The position numbers and the translations under genes are program-made. Below are positions 1 to 8,357 of a DNA stretch of 64,000 nt, one piece after another (within the stretch, counting starts at the first letter, position 1; every line of letters begins with the position of its first letter). A model generated the notes under the pieces. It had not been told where the DNA came from. It was given only the letters and a program-made list of their open reading frames with translations, and made no database searches. This stretch comes from PFJX01 sp964393825 (GTDB taxonomy: Bacteria > Pseudomonadota > Gammaproteobacteria > Burkholderiales > Thiobacillaceae): contig CAYMUY010000004.1 of NCBI GenBank assembly GCA_964393825.1, positions 62,001-126,000 on the forward strand, in the 5' to 3' direction.

Positions 1-478
1 TGTCGTCGATGATCCGGCGGGCAAGTTGCAAGTGCCGGTCGATGAGGGCGCCGTGCTGTTCGAAGCGATCGAGATCGCCGATGGCGTCCTTGAGTGTGTT
101 CCAGGTGGCCCGCATCGCGGCCGCCTCGGCGGTGTAGGCGCTTGGCAGCGCGGCGGGTGCCAGGAGCGCGGCGAAGGCGGCATCGACCTGCGCTTCGCTG
201 GCCGTGCGCCGCCGTTCCAGGCCCGAGTCGCCGAGGAGAATGGCGTTGTCCAGCCCGCGATGTTCCTGCAAGGGCTGCAGCACGCCGCGCAGACGCGCCA
301 CGCTGGCAAGACCGTCCAGCTCCCGGTCGTTGGCGGCGGTCTGCTCCAGCGTGCGGCCAAAGATTTCCAGCGCCAGACCGGCCAGCAAGGCCGCGATCAC
401 CAACCCGCAAGCCACCACCACCCAGGGCTGGTGAAAGCGGGACAGGAGCGCGCGTATGGGCTGAAACAGGTGCTGCAC
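1..478 (-). CDS. Membrane sensor protein, N-terminal part (cut by window edge)
   Basis: The reading frame runs off the left edge, so only the first 159 residues are visible. A GTG start at 478 has a GGAG six bases upstream. Residues about 14-33 form one hydrophobic membrane segment (PWVVVACGLVIAALLAGLAL), followed by a helical, Glu/Arg/Ala-rich region that would lie in the periplasm. This layout is typical of the input half of histidine kinases, diguanylate cyclases or chemoreceptors. The output domain lies outside the window, so the class cannot be decided. It is codirectional with ampG, 72 bases downstream of it. Confidence 0.6.
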   Translation of the reverse strand, partial: MQHLFQPIRALLSRFHQPWVVVACGLVIAALLAGLALEIFGRTLEQTAANDRELDGLASVARLRGVLQPLQEHRGLDNAILLGDSGLERRRTASEAQVDAAFAALLAPAALPSAYTAEAAAMRATWNTLKDAIGDLDRFEQHGALIDRHLQLARRIIDD

Positions 479-550
479 CGAGTACTCCGGGCGGCGAGGG
501 GAACCGCCATTATCCAGAATTTGCCGGCGGCTTGCGCCGTGGCACTTGCC

Positions 551-2053
551 TTATGTCGGGTGCCGCGCGACTAGACCGGCGATGGTCAGCCGCATCCGCC
601 AGACCATGTAGATGCCCGGTACCGCCGCGACGGCGGAGAACAGGAAGAAGGCCGGCCAGCCGACCGATTCCGACAGCACCCCCGAGATCGGGCTGACATA
701 GATGCGTCCGACCGCCGCCAGCGCCGAGAGCAGGGCATAGTGGGTGGCGGTGTATTTCTGGTTGCACAGGCTCATCAACAGGGCGACGAAAGCCGCCGTG
801 CCCATGCCGCTGGTGATGTTCTCGCCGGCGATGGCCGCCATCAGCAGGCCGTCGATCTCGGAGGGCGTGGCCAGCGCCACGAAGCCAAGGTCGAACGGTG
901 GCAGGGTGAAACTGCCCCAGGCACCCTTGCCCATGACCGCGAGGGCGTAGAAGCCAAAATTGGACGCCAACTGCAGGATGCCGAAGATCAGCAGGGCCTG
1001 GAACAGGGACAGGCGCAACATCAGGGCACCGGCCAGGAGGGCGCCGGCGATGGTCAGCCAGATGCCGATGATCTTGTTGACGATGCCCACTTCCGCCTGG
1101 CTGAACGCCATGCCCTTGATCAGGAAAGCGGTGGAGAGGCTGCCGGCGAAGGCATCGCCCAGCTTGTAGAGGATGATCAGGGCGAGGAAGGCCCAGGCGC
1201 CGGGGGTGCCGAAGAAGCTGGCGAGCGACTGGTTGAGGGTGGCGAAACCGACCCGGCGGGCGGCCCAGGTGCCGAGCGGCAAGGCGCCGGCGATGCCGGC
1301 CAGGACGAACAGCAGCTGGATCCACTTGTTGGCGTCGTTCGGGTCCAGCCCCGCCGCCATCAACAGCCAGCGCGAGGCGAAGGCGCCCGCCAGCACCCCG
1401 GCGAGCATGGCGAAAAAGCCCAGGAGTTCACGACCGGCGTCGCTGGCCAGCGGCTTCAGGGCGCTGTTCACCCGCGGCAGGGTCAGCAACGACACCGCCG
1501 CCGCCACCGTCATGATGCCGGCCATCACCCGGTAGACCTGGCCCCAGCTGCCCCATTGTTCCGCCCAGATCAGGGCGATGCCGCCGGAGAGGATCATCGC
1601 GATGCGGTAGCCGAACACCGACATCGACGAGCCGAGGCCGCGCTCGCGCGGGTCCAGCACATCGGTGCGGTAGGCGTCGATCACCACGTCCTGCGAGGCG
1701 GAGAAGAACGCCAGCGAGACGGCGGCGGCGGCGAACAGCAGCGGTGTCTGCGCCGGCGAGATCGACGCCATCCACCACAGTACCGCCGCCAGCCCCAGTT
1801 GCGTCAGCACCAGCCAGCCGCGCCGCCGGCCGAGGAAGGGCGGCTCGAAACGGTCCATCAAGGGCGCCCAGAGGAACTTGAAGGTGTAGGGCACCCCGAC
1901 CAGGCCGAGAAAACCGATGGTGGCGATGTCGACACCATCGACGCTCAGCCAGGCCTGCATCGCCTGTCCGGTCAGCGCCAGCGGCAGGCCGGAGGCGAAG
2001 CCGAGGAAGAGGACGGCGAGCAGGCGGTGAGTGGCGGAAAAGGTGGTGGGCAA
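551..2053 (-). CDS. ampG: AmpG family muropeptide MFS permease
   Basis: This is an inner-membrane major facilitator protein of about 500 residues with roughly 12-14 hydrophobic segments. The N-terminal region (LFLGFASGLPLALTG, then WLSVDGVDIATIGFLGLVG and the cytoplasmic-loop motif PLMDRFEPPFLGRRRGW) is characteristic of AmpG. AmpG imports GlcNAc-anhydroMurNAc peptides for cell-wall recycling and, in some bacteria, beta-lactamase induction. The longest frame begins at a TTG at 2098, but its first residues come from an inverted repeat with no ribosome-binding site. A TTG at 2053 has AGGAG seven bases upstream and starts just before the conserved region, so it is preferred. No ampD or ampR is visible. 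Confidence 0.87.
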   Translation of the reverse strand: MPTTFSATHRLLAVLFLGFASGLPLALTGQAMQAWLSVDGVDIATIGFLGLVGVPYTFKFLWAPLMDRFEPPFLGRRRGWLVLTQLGLAAVLWWMASISPAQTPLLFAAAAVSLAFFSASQDVVIDAYRTDVLDPRERGLGSSMSVFGYRIAMILSGGIALIWAEQWGSWGQVYRVMAGIMTVAAAVSLLTLPRVNSALKPLASDAGRELLGFFAMLAGVLAGAFASRWLLMAAGLDPNDANKWIQLLFVLAGIAGALPLGTWAARRVGFATLNQSLASFFGTPGAWAFLALIILYKLGDAFAGSLSTAFLIKGMAFSQAEVGIVNKIIGIWLTIAGALLAGALMLRLSLFQALLIFGILQLASNFGFYALAVMGKGAWGSFTLPPFDLGFVALATPSEIDGLLMAAIAGENITSGMGTAAFVALLMSLCNQKYTATHYALLSALAAVGRIYVSPISGVLSESVGWPAFFLFSAVAAVPGIYMVWRMRLTIAGLVARHPT

Positions 2054-2072
2054 GTCGGGGCTCCTGGACAGT

Positions 2073-2117
2073 CCGGCTTGCCGCCGGCGTCGGTTCAAAC
2101 GGCCGGCGGCAAGCCGG
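2073..2117. repeat. Perfect 16-bp inverted repeat between xth and ampG
   Basis: The arm at 2073-2088 is the exact reverse complement of the arm at 2102-2117, with a 13-base loop. It begins three bases after the xth stop codon and ends 20 bases before the preferred ampG start. It could act as a processing or attenuating hairpin between the two minus-strand genes. No T-run follows on the minus strand, so it is not a canonical terminator. Confidence 0.75.
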
Positions 2118-2119
2118 CG

Positions 2120-2899
2120 CTACAGTGCGGTGTCGTAATCCACGATCAGCGGGGCGTGGTCGGAGAAGCGCGCGTCCTTGTAGACGCTGGCCGCCCGCGC
2201 CGTCGCGGCGATGCCGGGGGTGGCGATCTGGTAGTCGATGCGCCAGCCGACATTCTTCGCCCAGGCCTGGCCGCGGTTGCTCCACCAGGTGTAGGCCTCG
2301 CCTTCATGGGTCGGGTAGAGACGTCGGTAGACATCGACGAGGCCGACGCGTTCGAAGAGGTCGCTCATCCAGGCGCGTTCTTCCGGCAGGAAACCTGAGT
2401 TCTTCAGATTGCCTTTCCAGTTCTTCAGGTCGATCTCACGGTGGGCGATGTTCCAGTCTCCACACAGAATGAATTCGCGGCCACTGGCCGCCAACGCCTC
2501 CAGGCGCGGCAGGAAGCGCGCCATGAAGGCGAATTTGGCGGCTTGCCGCTCCTCGCCGGAGGAGCCGGAAGGCAGATACAAGGAGACCACGGACACGTCG
2601 CCGAACACGGCCTCGATATAGCGGCCCTCGGCATCGATGTCGGCGATGCCCAGCCCCTCGATGATCTGGTCGGGCTGGCGTTTCGCGTACAGGCCGACGC
2701 CGCTGTACCCCTTTTTCTCCGCGTAGTGGAAGTAGCCGAACAGGCCCGGCGGGTTGAGCATCTCCAGGGAGAGGTCGGGTGCTTGCGCCTTCAGTTCCTG
2801 GAGGCACACGACATCGGCGCCCTGGACGGCCAGCCAGGGATACATTCCCTTTTTGGCGGCAGAACGAATTCCATTAAGATTCAGGCTGATAACACGCAT
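2120..2899 (-). CDS. xth: Exodeoxyribonuclease III
   Basis: The 259-residue product is a normal-length ExoIII/AP endonuclease, acting on abasic sites in base-excision repair and as a 3'-5' exonuclease on duplex DNA. Visible signatures are the N-terminal SLNLNGIR, the metal-binding Glu35 in CLQELK, GDWNIAH in the middle and the C-terminal SDHAPLIVDYD. The ATG at 2899 is the family start; the frame stays open far upstream but that part is antisense to pyrE. The gene is divergent from pyrE with only 18 bases between the two starts, so both promoters must overlap the opposite coding sequence. Confidence 0.95.
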   Translation of the reverse strand: MRVISLNLNGIRSAAKKGMYPWLAVQGADVVCLQELKAQAPDLSLEMLNPPGLFGYFHYAEKKGYSGVGLYAKRQPDQIIEGLGIADIDAEGRYIEAVFGDVSVVSLYLPSGSSGEERQAAKFAFMARFLPRLEALAASGREFILCGDWNIAHREIDLKNWKGNLKNSGFLPEERAWMSDLFERVGLVDVYRRLYPTHEGEAYTWWSNRGQAWAKNVGWRIDYQIATPGIAATARAASVYKDARFSDHAPLIVDYDTAL

Positions 2900-2917
2900 A
2901 GAACGAAGGTTATAGAT

Positions 2918-3562
2918 ATGCAGGATTTCAAAGGGGCATTTCTCGAATTCGCGATACGCCAGCAGGTGCTTTTGTTCGGGGAGTTCAAGACCAAGGCCGG
3001 GCGCATGAGTCCGTATTTCTTCAACGCCGGGTTGTTCAACGATGGGGTGTCGCTGAAACGGCTTGGCGAATTCTACGCGAAGGCCATCAACGACTCCGGC
3101 ATCGCCTTCGACGGCATTTTCGGGCCGGCCTACAAGGGCATCCCGCTGGCGGCTTCGCTGGCCGTCGCCTTTGCTGCCGAGGGCCGCAACCTGCCCTACA
3201 GCTACAACCGCAAGGAAGCCAAGGACCATGGCGAGGGCGGCAGCATCGTCGGCGCCAAATTGAGCGGCCGCATCCTGATCGTCGACGACGTGATCTCCGC
3301 CGGGACGTCGGTGCGCGAGTCGGTGGAGCTGATCCGCGCGGCGGGGGCGACGCCGTGCGGGGTCGCCATCGCCCTCGACCGCATGGAGCGCGGCCAGGGC
3401 AGCTTGTCGGCGGTACAGGAGGTGAGCCGCGATTACGGCCTGCCGGTGGTGAGCATCGTCGACCTGAACGACCTGGCCCGCTATCTGGCGGGTGCCGGGG
3501 AATGGGCCGATACTCTGGCTGCGATCGAACGCTATCGTGGTGAATACGGCGTCGGTGTGTGA
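2918..3562 (+). CDS. pyrE: Orotate phosphoribosyltransferase
   Basis: This 214-residue enzyme makes OMP from orotate and PRPP in pyrimidine synthesis. It has the N-terminal FGEFKTKAGRMSPYFFNAG and the PRPP-binding loop RILIVDDVISAGTS, plus the FGPAYKGIPLA segment. Length matches the family. The ATG at 2918 is preceded by GAAGG. It is divergent from xth and followed 61 bases later by a DUF4124 gene on the same strand. Confidence 0.96.
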   Translation: MQDFKGAFLEFAIRQQVLLFGEFKTKAGRMSPYFFNAGLFNDGVSLKRLGEFYAKAINDSGIAFDGIFGPAYKGIPLAASLAVAFAAEGRNLPYSYNRKEAKDHGEGGSIVGAKLSGRILIVDDVISAGTSVRESVELIRAAGATPCGVAIALDRMERGQGSLSAVQEVSRDYGLPVVSIVDLNDLARYLAGAGEWADTLAAIERYRGEYGVGV

Positions 3563-3623
3563 CGAAAACTCCGGGGCGTGTCCCGGAATCTCAACCGAAA
3601 CAACCGGGAGAGGGTTGTTCATC

Positions 3624-4316
3624 GTGTGGATAATCAAACCGTTGCTACGGGTCTGCAGCTTGCTGAACGGGACAGTCTCCCCTTCATCGACCTCTGCGCG
3701 TCACTTTGCCGTCTGCCTGATGATGTTCACCTGCGTGCCAGCCCTGGCGGCGACTTACCGCTGGGTGGACTCCAAGGGCAAGGTGCATTACGGCGATGTC
3801 ATGCCGCAACAGCAGTCCGGTCTCGGCCATCAGGAACTGGATCGTTACGGGCGGGTGGTGCGGGAGACGCCGCGTACCCTGCTGACGCCGGAGGAACAGC
3901 GCCGCCGCCTCGATGAGGACGCCGCGCGCGCCGAACATATGCGGCGGGTGGAAGCGCAGCAGCGCCGCGACCGCGCCTTGCTGTCCACCTATGCCGACGA
4001 GGCCGAGATCGACCTGGCACGCGATCGGGCACTGGAACTGGAGCAGCTGACCCTGAACGGTTTGCTCGCCCGCCTGGGCAGCAGCGCCACCCGGCTATCC
4101 CAGGCCAATGACCAGTTGGCGCGCCACCGCGTGGCGCGCACGGTGGCGCCGGCCAACCTCACGCAGATGCGCGACGAGGCACAAGCTGAACTGACGCGCA
4201 TCAGCGAGGCCATCCGCGCCCGGGAAAAAATCATGGGCGACCTCAGGCTGCGCTTCGAAGCGGACAAGGCGCGGTTCCAGGAATTGATGGAACTGAAAGC
4301 GATGGTGCGGCAGTAG
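3624..4316 (+). CDS. Exported DUF4124 domain protein
   Basis: A 230-residue product starts at GTG 3624, which has a GGGAGAGGG nine bases upstream. An N-terminal hydrophobic stretch ends in LMMFTCVPALAAT, a likely signal peptide cleaved after ALA. It is followed directly by the DUF4124 signature YRWVDSKGKVHYGD. The rest is charged and predicted to form long helices, including a probable coiled coil over about the last 120 residues (many Arg, Glu and Gln). The function of DUF4124 proteins is unknown; they are small periplasmic proteins common in proteobacteria. An ATG at 3720 is a possible but less likely start because it would remove most of the signal peptide. Confidence 0.75.
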   Translation: MWIIKPLLRVCSLLNGTVSPSSTSARHFAVCLMMFTCVPALAATYRWVDSKGKVHYGDVMPQQQSGLGHQELDRYGRVVRETPRTLLTPEEQRRRLDEDAARAEHMRRVEAQQRRDRALLSTYADEAEIDLARDRALELEQLTLNGLLARLGSSATRLSQANDQLARHRVARTVAPANLTQMRDEAQAELTRISEAIRAREKIMGDLRLRFEADKARFQELMELKAMVRQ

Positions 4317-4346
4317 GGACCGCATTTGCCGGCGTCTTTGAAAACC

Positions 4347-4386
4347 GCCGGCTTGGCGGAGGAAAGGGCCTGATCAGGAAGCCGGC
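4347..4386. repeat. Inverted repeat between two convergent genes
   Basis: GCCGGCTT at 4347-4354 pairs with AAGCCGGC at 4379-4386. The short palindrome CCTGATCAGG lies inside, at 4369-4378. The element occupies the 76-base gap between the convergent DUF4124 gene and gatB and may serve as a two-way terminator. There is no T-run. Confidence 0.4.
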
Positions 4387-4392
4387 GCTGCA

Positions 4393-5853
4393 TCACCCCG
4401 TCGCGAGTTTCTGCTTCAGCAGTTCGTTCACCTGGCCCGGATTGGCTTTGCCCTTGGATGCCTTCATTACCTGGCCGACCAGGGCGTTGAAGGCCTTCTC
4501 CTTGCCGGAACGGAATTCCTCGACCGATTTGGCGTTGGCCGCCAGCACTTCGTCGATGATCGCCGAGAGGGCGCCGGAATCGGACACCTGTTTCAGGCCA
4601 CGGGCTTCGATGATTGCGTCGACCTCGCCTTCTCCCGCCCACAGCGCCTCGAATACCTGCTTCGCGAGCTTGCCGGAGAGGGTGCCATCCTGGATGCGCG
4701 CCAACAACGAGGCCAATTGCCCGGCAGTGATGCGGCTGGCGGCGATGTCCAGGCCTTCCCGATTGAGGATGGCGGAGAGGTCGCCCATGATCCAGTTGGC
4801 GGCCAGCTTGGCATCCGGTTTCGCCAGCCCGGCCACCACGGCTTCAAAATACTCGGCCATCGCCCGCGAAGCGGTCAATGCGCCGGCGTCATAAGCCGAG
4901 AGGCCGAGGTCGGCCTGATACCGCGCCTGCTTCTGTTGCGGCAACTCCGGCAGGCTGGCGCGCACCTGTTCGATCCAGTCTTCCTCCAGCTTCACCGGCA
5001 ACAGGTCGGGGTCGGGGAAGTAGCGGTAGTCGTGGGCGTCTTCCTTGGTCCGCATGACGCGGGTTTCCCCCGTGTCCGGGTCGAACAGCACGGTGGCCTG
5101 CTGGATGCTGTGGCCGTCCTCGATCTGTTCGATCTGCCAGCGGACTTCGTAATTGATCGCCTGTTCCAGGAACTTGAACGAGTTGAGGTTCTTGATCTCG
5201 CGGCGGGTGCCGTATTCGGCCTGGCCCTTCGGCCGCACCGAGACGTTGGCGTCGACCCGGAAGCTGCCTTCCTGCATGTTGCCGTCACAGATGCCGATCC
5301 AGGTCACCAGGGTATGCAGGGCGCGGGCGTAGGCCACCGCCTCTTTGGCCGAGCGCATGTCCGGCTCCGAGACGATCTCCAGCAGCGGCGTGCCGGCGCG
5401 GTTGAGGTCGATGCCGCTCATGCCATGGAAGTCTTCATGCAGCGATTTGCCGGCGTCCTCTTCCAGGTGGGCGCGGGTGATGCGCACGGTTTTTGCCACC
5501 GCCTTGTCGCCCTCCCCGACTTGCACCGTCAGTTCACCGGCCTCGACGATGGGCAGGGTGAACTGGCTGATCTGGTAGCCCTTGGGCAGATCGGGATAGA
5601 AGTAATTCTTGCGGTCGAAGACGTTGGTGCGGTTCAGCCTGGCGCCGATCGCCAGGCCGAACTTGATCGCCCGTTCCACCGCGCCCTGGTTCAACACCGG
5701 CAGCACCCCGGGCAGGGCGAGGTCCACCTGGCAGGCCTGGCGGTTGGGCTCGGCGCCGAAGGCGGTGCTGGCGCCGGAGAAGATTTTGGTCTTGGTGGAG
5801 AGCTGGGAATGCACTTCCAGCCCGATGACGGTTTCCCATTGCATGGTGTTCAT
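4393..5853 (-). CDS. gatB: Asp-tRNA(Asn)/Glu-tRNA(Gln) amidotransferase subunit B
   Basis: GatB (486 residues) binds misacylated tRNA and activates the acyl group, while GatA supplies ammonia through a tunnel. The start MNTMQWETVIGLEVHSQLSTKTK, the HEDAGKS-like segment (EEDAGKSLHED) and the YRYFPDPDL motif identify it. The C-terminal YqeY-like tail (VGQVMKASKGKANPG) is present. The start at 5853 overlaps the stop of the upstream Uma2 gene as ATGA, which favours it over the ATG at 5844. It is part of gatC-gatA-Uma2-gatB. Confidence 0.96.
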   Translation of the reverse strand: MNTMQWETVIGLEVHSQLSTKTKIFSGASTAFGAEPNRQACQVDLALPGVLPVLNQGAVERAIKFGLAIGARLNRTNVFDRKNYFYPDLPKGYQISQFTLPIVEAGELTVQVGEGDKAVAKTVRITRAHLEEDAGKSLHEDFHGMSGIDLNRAGTPLLEIVSEPDMRSAKEAVAYARALHTLVTWIGICDGNMQEGSFRVDANVSVRPKGQAEYGTRREIKNLNSFKFLEQAINYEVRWQIEQIEDGHSIQQATVLFDPDTGETRVMRTKEDAHDYRYFPDPDLLPVKLEEDWIEQVRASLPELPQQKQARYQADLGLSAYDAGALTASRAMAEYFEAVVAGLAKPDAKLAANWIMGDLSAILNREGLDIAASRITAGQLASLLARIQDGTLSGKLAKQVFEALWAGEGEVDAIIEARGLKQVSDSGALSAIIDEVLAANAKSVEEFRSGKEKAFNALVGQVMKASKGKANPGQVNELLKQKLATG

Positions 5854-6476
5854 CCGTAAGTGACTTGGTTTTCCCGCGCCACCAGGGGCAGCGGCCAACC
5901 GAACATATCCGAGAGAGTGAGGCTGAAGCCGGGGGCGACCCGCAAGACCAGCGCATCGCCAGCATCCAGTACTTCCGGCGTGGGATAACGGCCGTCCGCG
6001 TCCAGGTTGTACAACTCGACGAGGCGGTTGGCCGGGTCGATCAGCAGGTATTCCGGCACGCCGGCGGCTTCATAGAGGCGGCGCTTGTGCTTGCGATCCT
6101 TGGCTGCGGTGCTGGGCGAGAGCACTTCCACCACCAGGTCGGGCGCGCCGCGCACGCGGCCGTCCACCACGATGGCCGGGTTGCACACCACGATCAGGTC
6201 GGGCTGCACCACGGTGATGTCGGAGAGGATGACGTCGATGGGGGATTCAAGGATGTCGCACGGCGGCTCGCCGCCACCGCCGCCCGATTTCAGTCTTTCG
6301 CGTCGGTGGATTTCCAGTTCGACATGCAATGCCGCCACCAGTTTCTGGTGCTCATAGCCGGGTGCGTTCATCTCGTAGGGCACGCCGTCAATCAACTCAT
6401 AACGCGGGCCATCCTCCGGCCAGGTCAGATATTGCGCGACGGTGTAACGCTCGTCCTGGTGTAGCGCGGAACCCAT
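5850..6476 (-). CDS. Uma2 family (DUF820) putative endonuclease
   Basis: The 208-residue protein has the Uma2 pattern: YELIDGVPYEMNAPGYEHQ near residue 25, the PDLIVV strand, APDLVVEVLSPSTAAKDRKHK at about 110-130, and the VPEYLLIDPANR strand. Uma2 proteins share the restriction-endonuclease PD-(D/E)XK fold; the Asp-Glu-Lys pieces are present here, so catalysis is plausible. Their biological role is not established. The gene lies inside the gat operon, 12 bases after gatA and overlapping gatB by ATGA, with a strong AAAGGAGG site before its ATG. It must therefore be transcribed with the gat genes. Confidence 0.85.
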   Translation of the reverse strand: MGSALHQDERYTVAQYLTWPEDGPRYELIDGVPYEMNAPGYEHQKLVAALHVELEIHRRERLKSGGGGGEPPCDILESPIDVILSDITVVQPDLIVVCNPAIVVDGRVRGAPDLVVEVLSPSTAAKDRKHKRRLYEAAGVPEYLLIDPANRLVELYNLDADGRYPTPEVLDAGDALVLRVAPGFSLTLSDMFGWPLPLVARENQVTYG

Positions 6477-6488
6477 GATCGCCTCCTT

Positions 6489-7949
6489 TCAGAGCGCCGG
6501 CGCCCGCGTGTGCCAGTCGCTGGCCAGTTGGTACTGGTGCGCGACGTTGAGCATGCGCGCCTCTGCGAAATAGTCGCCGATGAGTTGCAGGCCGATCGGC
6601 AGGCCCTGGGCGTCGAAGCCGCAGGGCAGCGACATGCTGGGCAGACCGGCGAGGTTGACGGCGATGGTGTAGATGTCGGAAAGGTACATTTCGACCGGGT
6701 CGGCGGTTTTCTCTCCCAGCTTGAAGGCGGTGGTGGGCGCGGTGGGGCCGAGGATAACGTCGCATTGCCTGAACGCCTCAACGAAGTCCTGGGCGATCAG
6801 GCGCCGCAGTTTCTGCGCTTGCAGATAGTAGGCGTCGTAATAGCCATGCGAGAGCACGTAGGCGCCGATCATGATGCGCCGCTTGACCTCGCTGCCGAAG
6901 CCTTCGGCGCGGGTCTTCTCGTACATGTCGGTGAGGTCTTTGTACTCCGGTGTGCGGTAGCCGTAACGCACGCCATCGAAACGCGACAGATTGCTGGAGG
7001 CTTCCGCCGGCGCCAGGACGTAATAGGCGGCGACCGACAGGTTGGAATTGGGCAGACCGACTTCCACGGTTTGCGCGCCCAGCTTCTTCAACTGATTGAT
7101 GGCTTCCTCGACCGCGCGGGCGGTGTCGCCGGAGAGGCCGGCGCCGAAGAATTCGCGCGGCAGACCGATCCTGAGGCCAGTCAGGGGTTGGTTCAGGTCG
7201 CGCGCGTAATCTTCTTTCTCGCGTTCCAGGCTGGTGGAATCGCGTGGGTCGAAGCCGGCCATGACGTTGAGCAGCAGGGCGCAATCCTCGGCGGTCGTCG
7301 CCATCGGTCCGCCCTGATCGAGGCTGGAGGCGAAAGCGATCATGCCGTAGCGCGACACCACGCCGTAGGTGGGTTTGAGGCCGGTGATGCCGGTCAATGC
7401 CGCCGGCTGCCGGATCGAGCCGCCGGTGTCGGTGCCGGTTGCCGCCGGCGCGAGTCGCCCCGCCACCGCCGCCGCGCTGCCGCCGGAAGAACCCCCGGGC
7501 ACCCGGTCGGTATCCCAGGGGTTGCGCACCGGGCCGTAGTAACTGGTTTCGTTGGAGGAGCCCATGGCGAACTCGTCCATATTGGTCTTGCCCAGGCAGG
7601 GCATGCCGGCCGCCTTGAATTGCTCGATGACGTGGGCGTCATAGGGCGAGACGAAGTTGGACAACATCTTCGAGCCGCAGGTGGTCAGCCAGCCCTCGGC
7701 ACAGAAGATGTCTTTATGGGCCACAGGGACACCCAATAGCACGCCGGTGAGCGGCCCGGCCTGGCCTGTGGCGCGGCGCGCATCGGCGGCGGCGGCTTCA
7801 GCCAGGGTCTTTTCGGCATCCACCGTGACGAAGGCGTTGAGCGCGGGATTCAGGCGCTCGATGCGCGCCAGATAGTCCTGGCACAGCTCGACGCTGGAGG
7901 TTTTGCCTTCGGCGAGAAGGGCGGAGAGGGATTTGATCGTGTCGGTCAT
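6489..7949 (-). CDS. gatA: Asp-tRNA(Asn)/Glu-tRNA(Gln) amidotransferase subunit A
   Basis: GatA (486 residues) is the glutaminase subunit of the amidase-signature family. The catalytic Lys79 (VAHKD), cis-Ser154 (GGSSGGS) and nucleophile Ser178 (DTGGSIRQPA) are all present at their family positions. Length is normal. The ATG at 7949 follows gatC after 45 bases. The product acts in the cytoplasm with GatB and GatC to make Gln-tRNA(Gln) and/or Asn-tRNA(Asn). Confidence 0.97.
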   Translation of the reverse strand: MTDTIKSLSALLAEGKTSSVELCQDYLARIERLNPALNAFVTVDAEKTLAEAAAADARRATGQAGPLTGVLLGVPVAHKDIFCAEGWLTTCGSKMLSNFVSPYDAHVIEQFKAAGMPCLGKTNMDEFAMGSSNETSYYGPVRNPWDTDRVPGGSSGGSAAAVAGRLAPAATGTDTGGSIRQPAALTGITGLKPTYGVVSRYGMIAFASSLDQGGPMATTAEDCALLLNVMAGFDPRDSTSLEREKEDYARDLNQPLTGLRIGLPREFFGAGLSGDTARAVEEAINQLKKLGAQTVEVGLPNSNLSVAAYYVLAPAEASSNLSRFDGVRYGYRTPEYKDLTDMYEKTRAEGFGSEVKRRIMIGAYVLSHGYYDAYYLQAQKLRRLIAQDFVEAFRQCDVILGPTAPTTAFKLGEKTADPVEMYLSDIYTIAVNLAGLPSMSLPCGFDAQGLPIGLQLIGDYFAEARMLNVAHQYQLASDWHTRAPAL

Positions 7950-7960
7950 GTAATCGTGCG

Positions 7961-7988
7961 GCGTTAGGCGTGAGGGGTGAGGCGCGGC
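7961..7988. repeat. Degenerate heptanucleotide tandem repeat
   Basis: Four consecutive 7-mers fill the gatC-gatA spacer: GCGTTAG, GCGTGAG, GGGTGAG, GCGCGGC. The 7-base period is clear although the units differ. Two other intergenic elements in the window, at 9405 and 34267, also have a 7-base period. Confidence 0.6.
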
Positions 7989-7994
7989 CCCGGC

Positions 7995-8282
7995 TCACTC
8001 GATGACTTTGGGTACCAGATACAACCCGTTCTCGACCCGCGGCGCCACGGCCTGGAAGGCCTCGCGGCGATCCGGTTCGGAGACTTCGTCGGCGCGCAGG
8101 CGCTGCGACAGATCCTGGGCATGCGACATGGGGGCGACGCCACGGGTATCGACGGCCTGCATTTCCTCGATCAGGCCGAAAATGCCGTTGAGTTGCGCCT
8201 GATACCCGGCGGCCTCGGCTTCATCCACCCGAATGCGCGCCAGATGGGCGATACGTTGAACGTCCTGCAGTGAAAGAGACAT
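7995..8282 (-). CDS. gatC: Asp-tRNA(Asn)/Glu-tRNA(Gln) amidotransferase subunit C
   Basis: GatC (95 residues) stabilises the GatA-GatB complex. The start MSLSLQDVQRIAHLARI, the central LNGIFGLIEEMQAVDT and the C-terminal RREAFQAVAPRVENGLYLVPKVIE are typical. The ATG at 8282 gives the family length; the frame stays open for 14 more codons upstream without a better site. It is the first gene of the gat run and is divergent from mreB. Confidence 0.95.
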   Translation of the reverse strand: MSLSLQDVQRIAHLARIRVDEAEAAGYQAQLNGIFGLIEEMQAVDTRGVAPMSHAQDLSQRLRADEVSEPDRREAFQAVAPRVENGLYLVPKVIE

Positions 8283-8292
8283 GGTTACCAAG

Positions 8293-8309
8293 GCCTTATT
8301 GCATAAGGC
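8293..8309. promoter_or_regulatory. Short dyad in the gatC-mreB divergent spacer
   Basis: GCCTTAT and ATAAGGC form a perfect 7-bp inverted repeat around a 3-base centre in the 75-base spacer between the gatC and mreB starts. Its position fits an operator or a 5'-leader hairpin for the gat transcript. A TATCAT at 8319-8324 could be the mreB -10 box, but no good -35 is visible at normal spacing. Confidence 0.35.
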
Positions 8310-8357
8310 GTCGTAGGTTATCATACGGCGCTATTTTTCCGCCCTATTGGACCAAGC

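Noticed and set aside
740..2398. A 552-codon plus-strand frame opposite ampG and xth
   Set aside because: It is antisense to two well-identified genes, has a Gln/Gly/Arg/His-rich shadow composition and no family resemblance.
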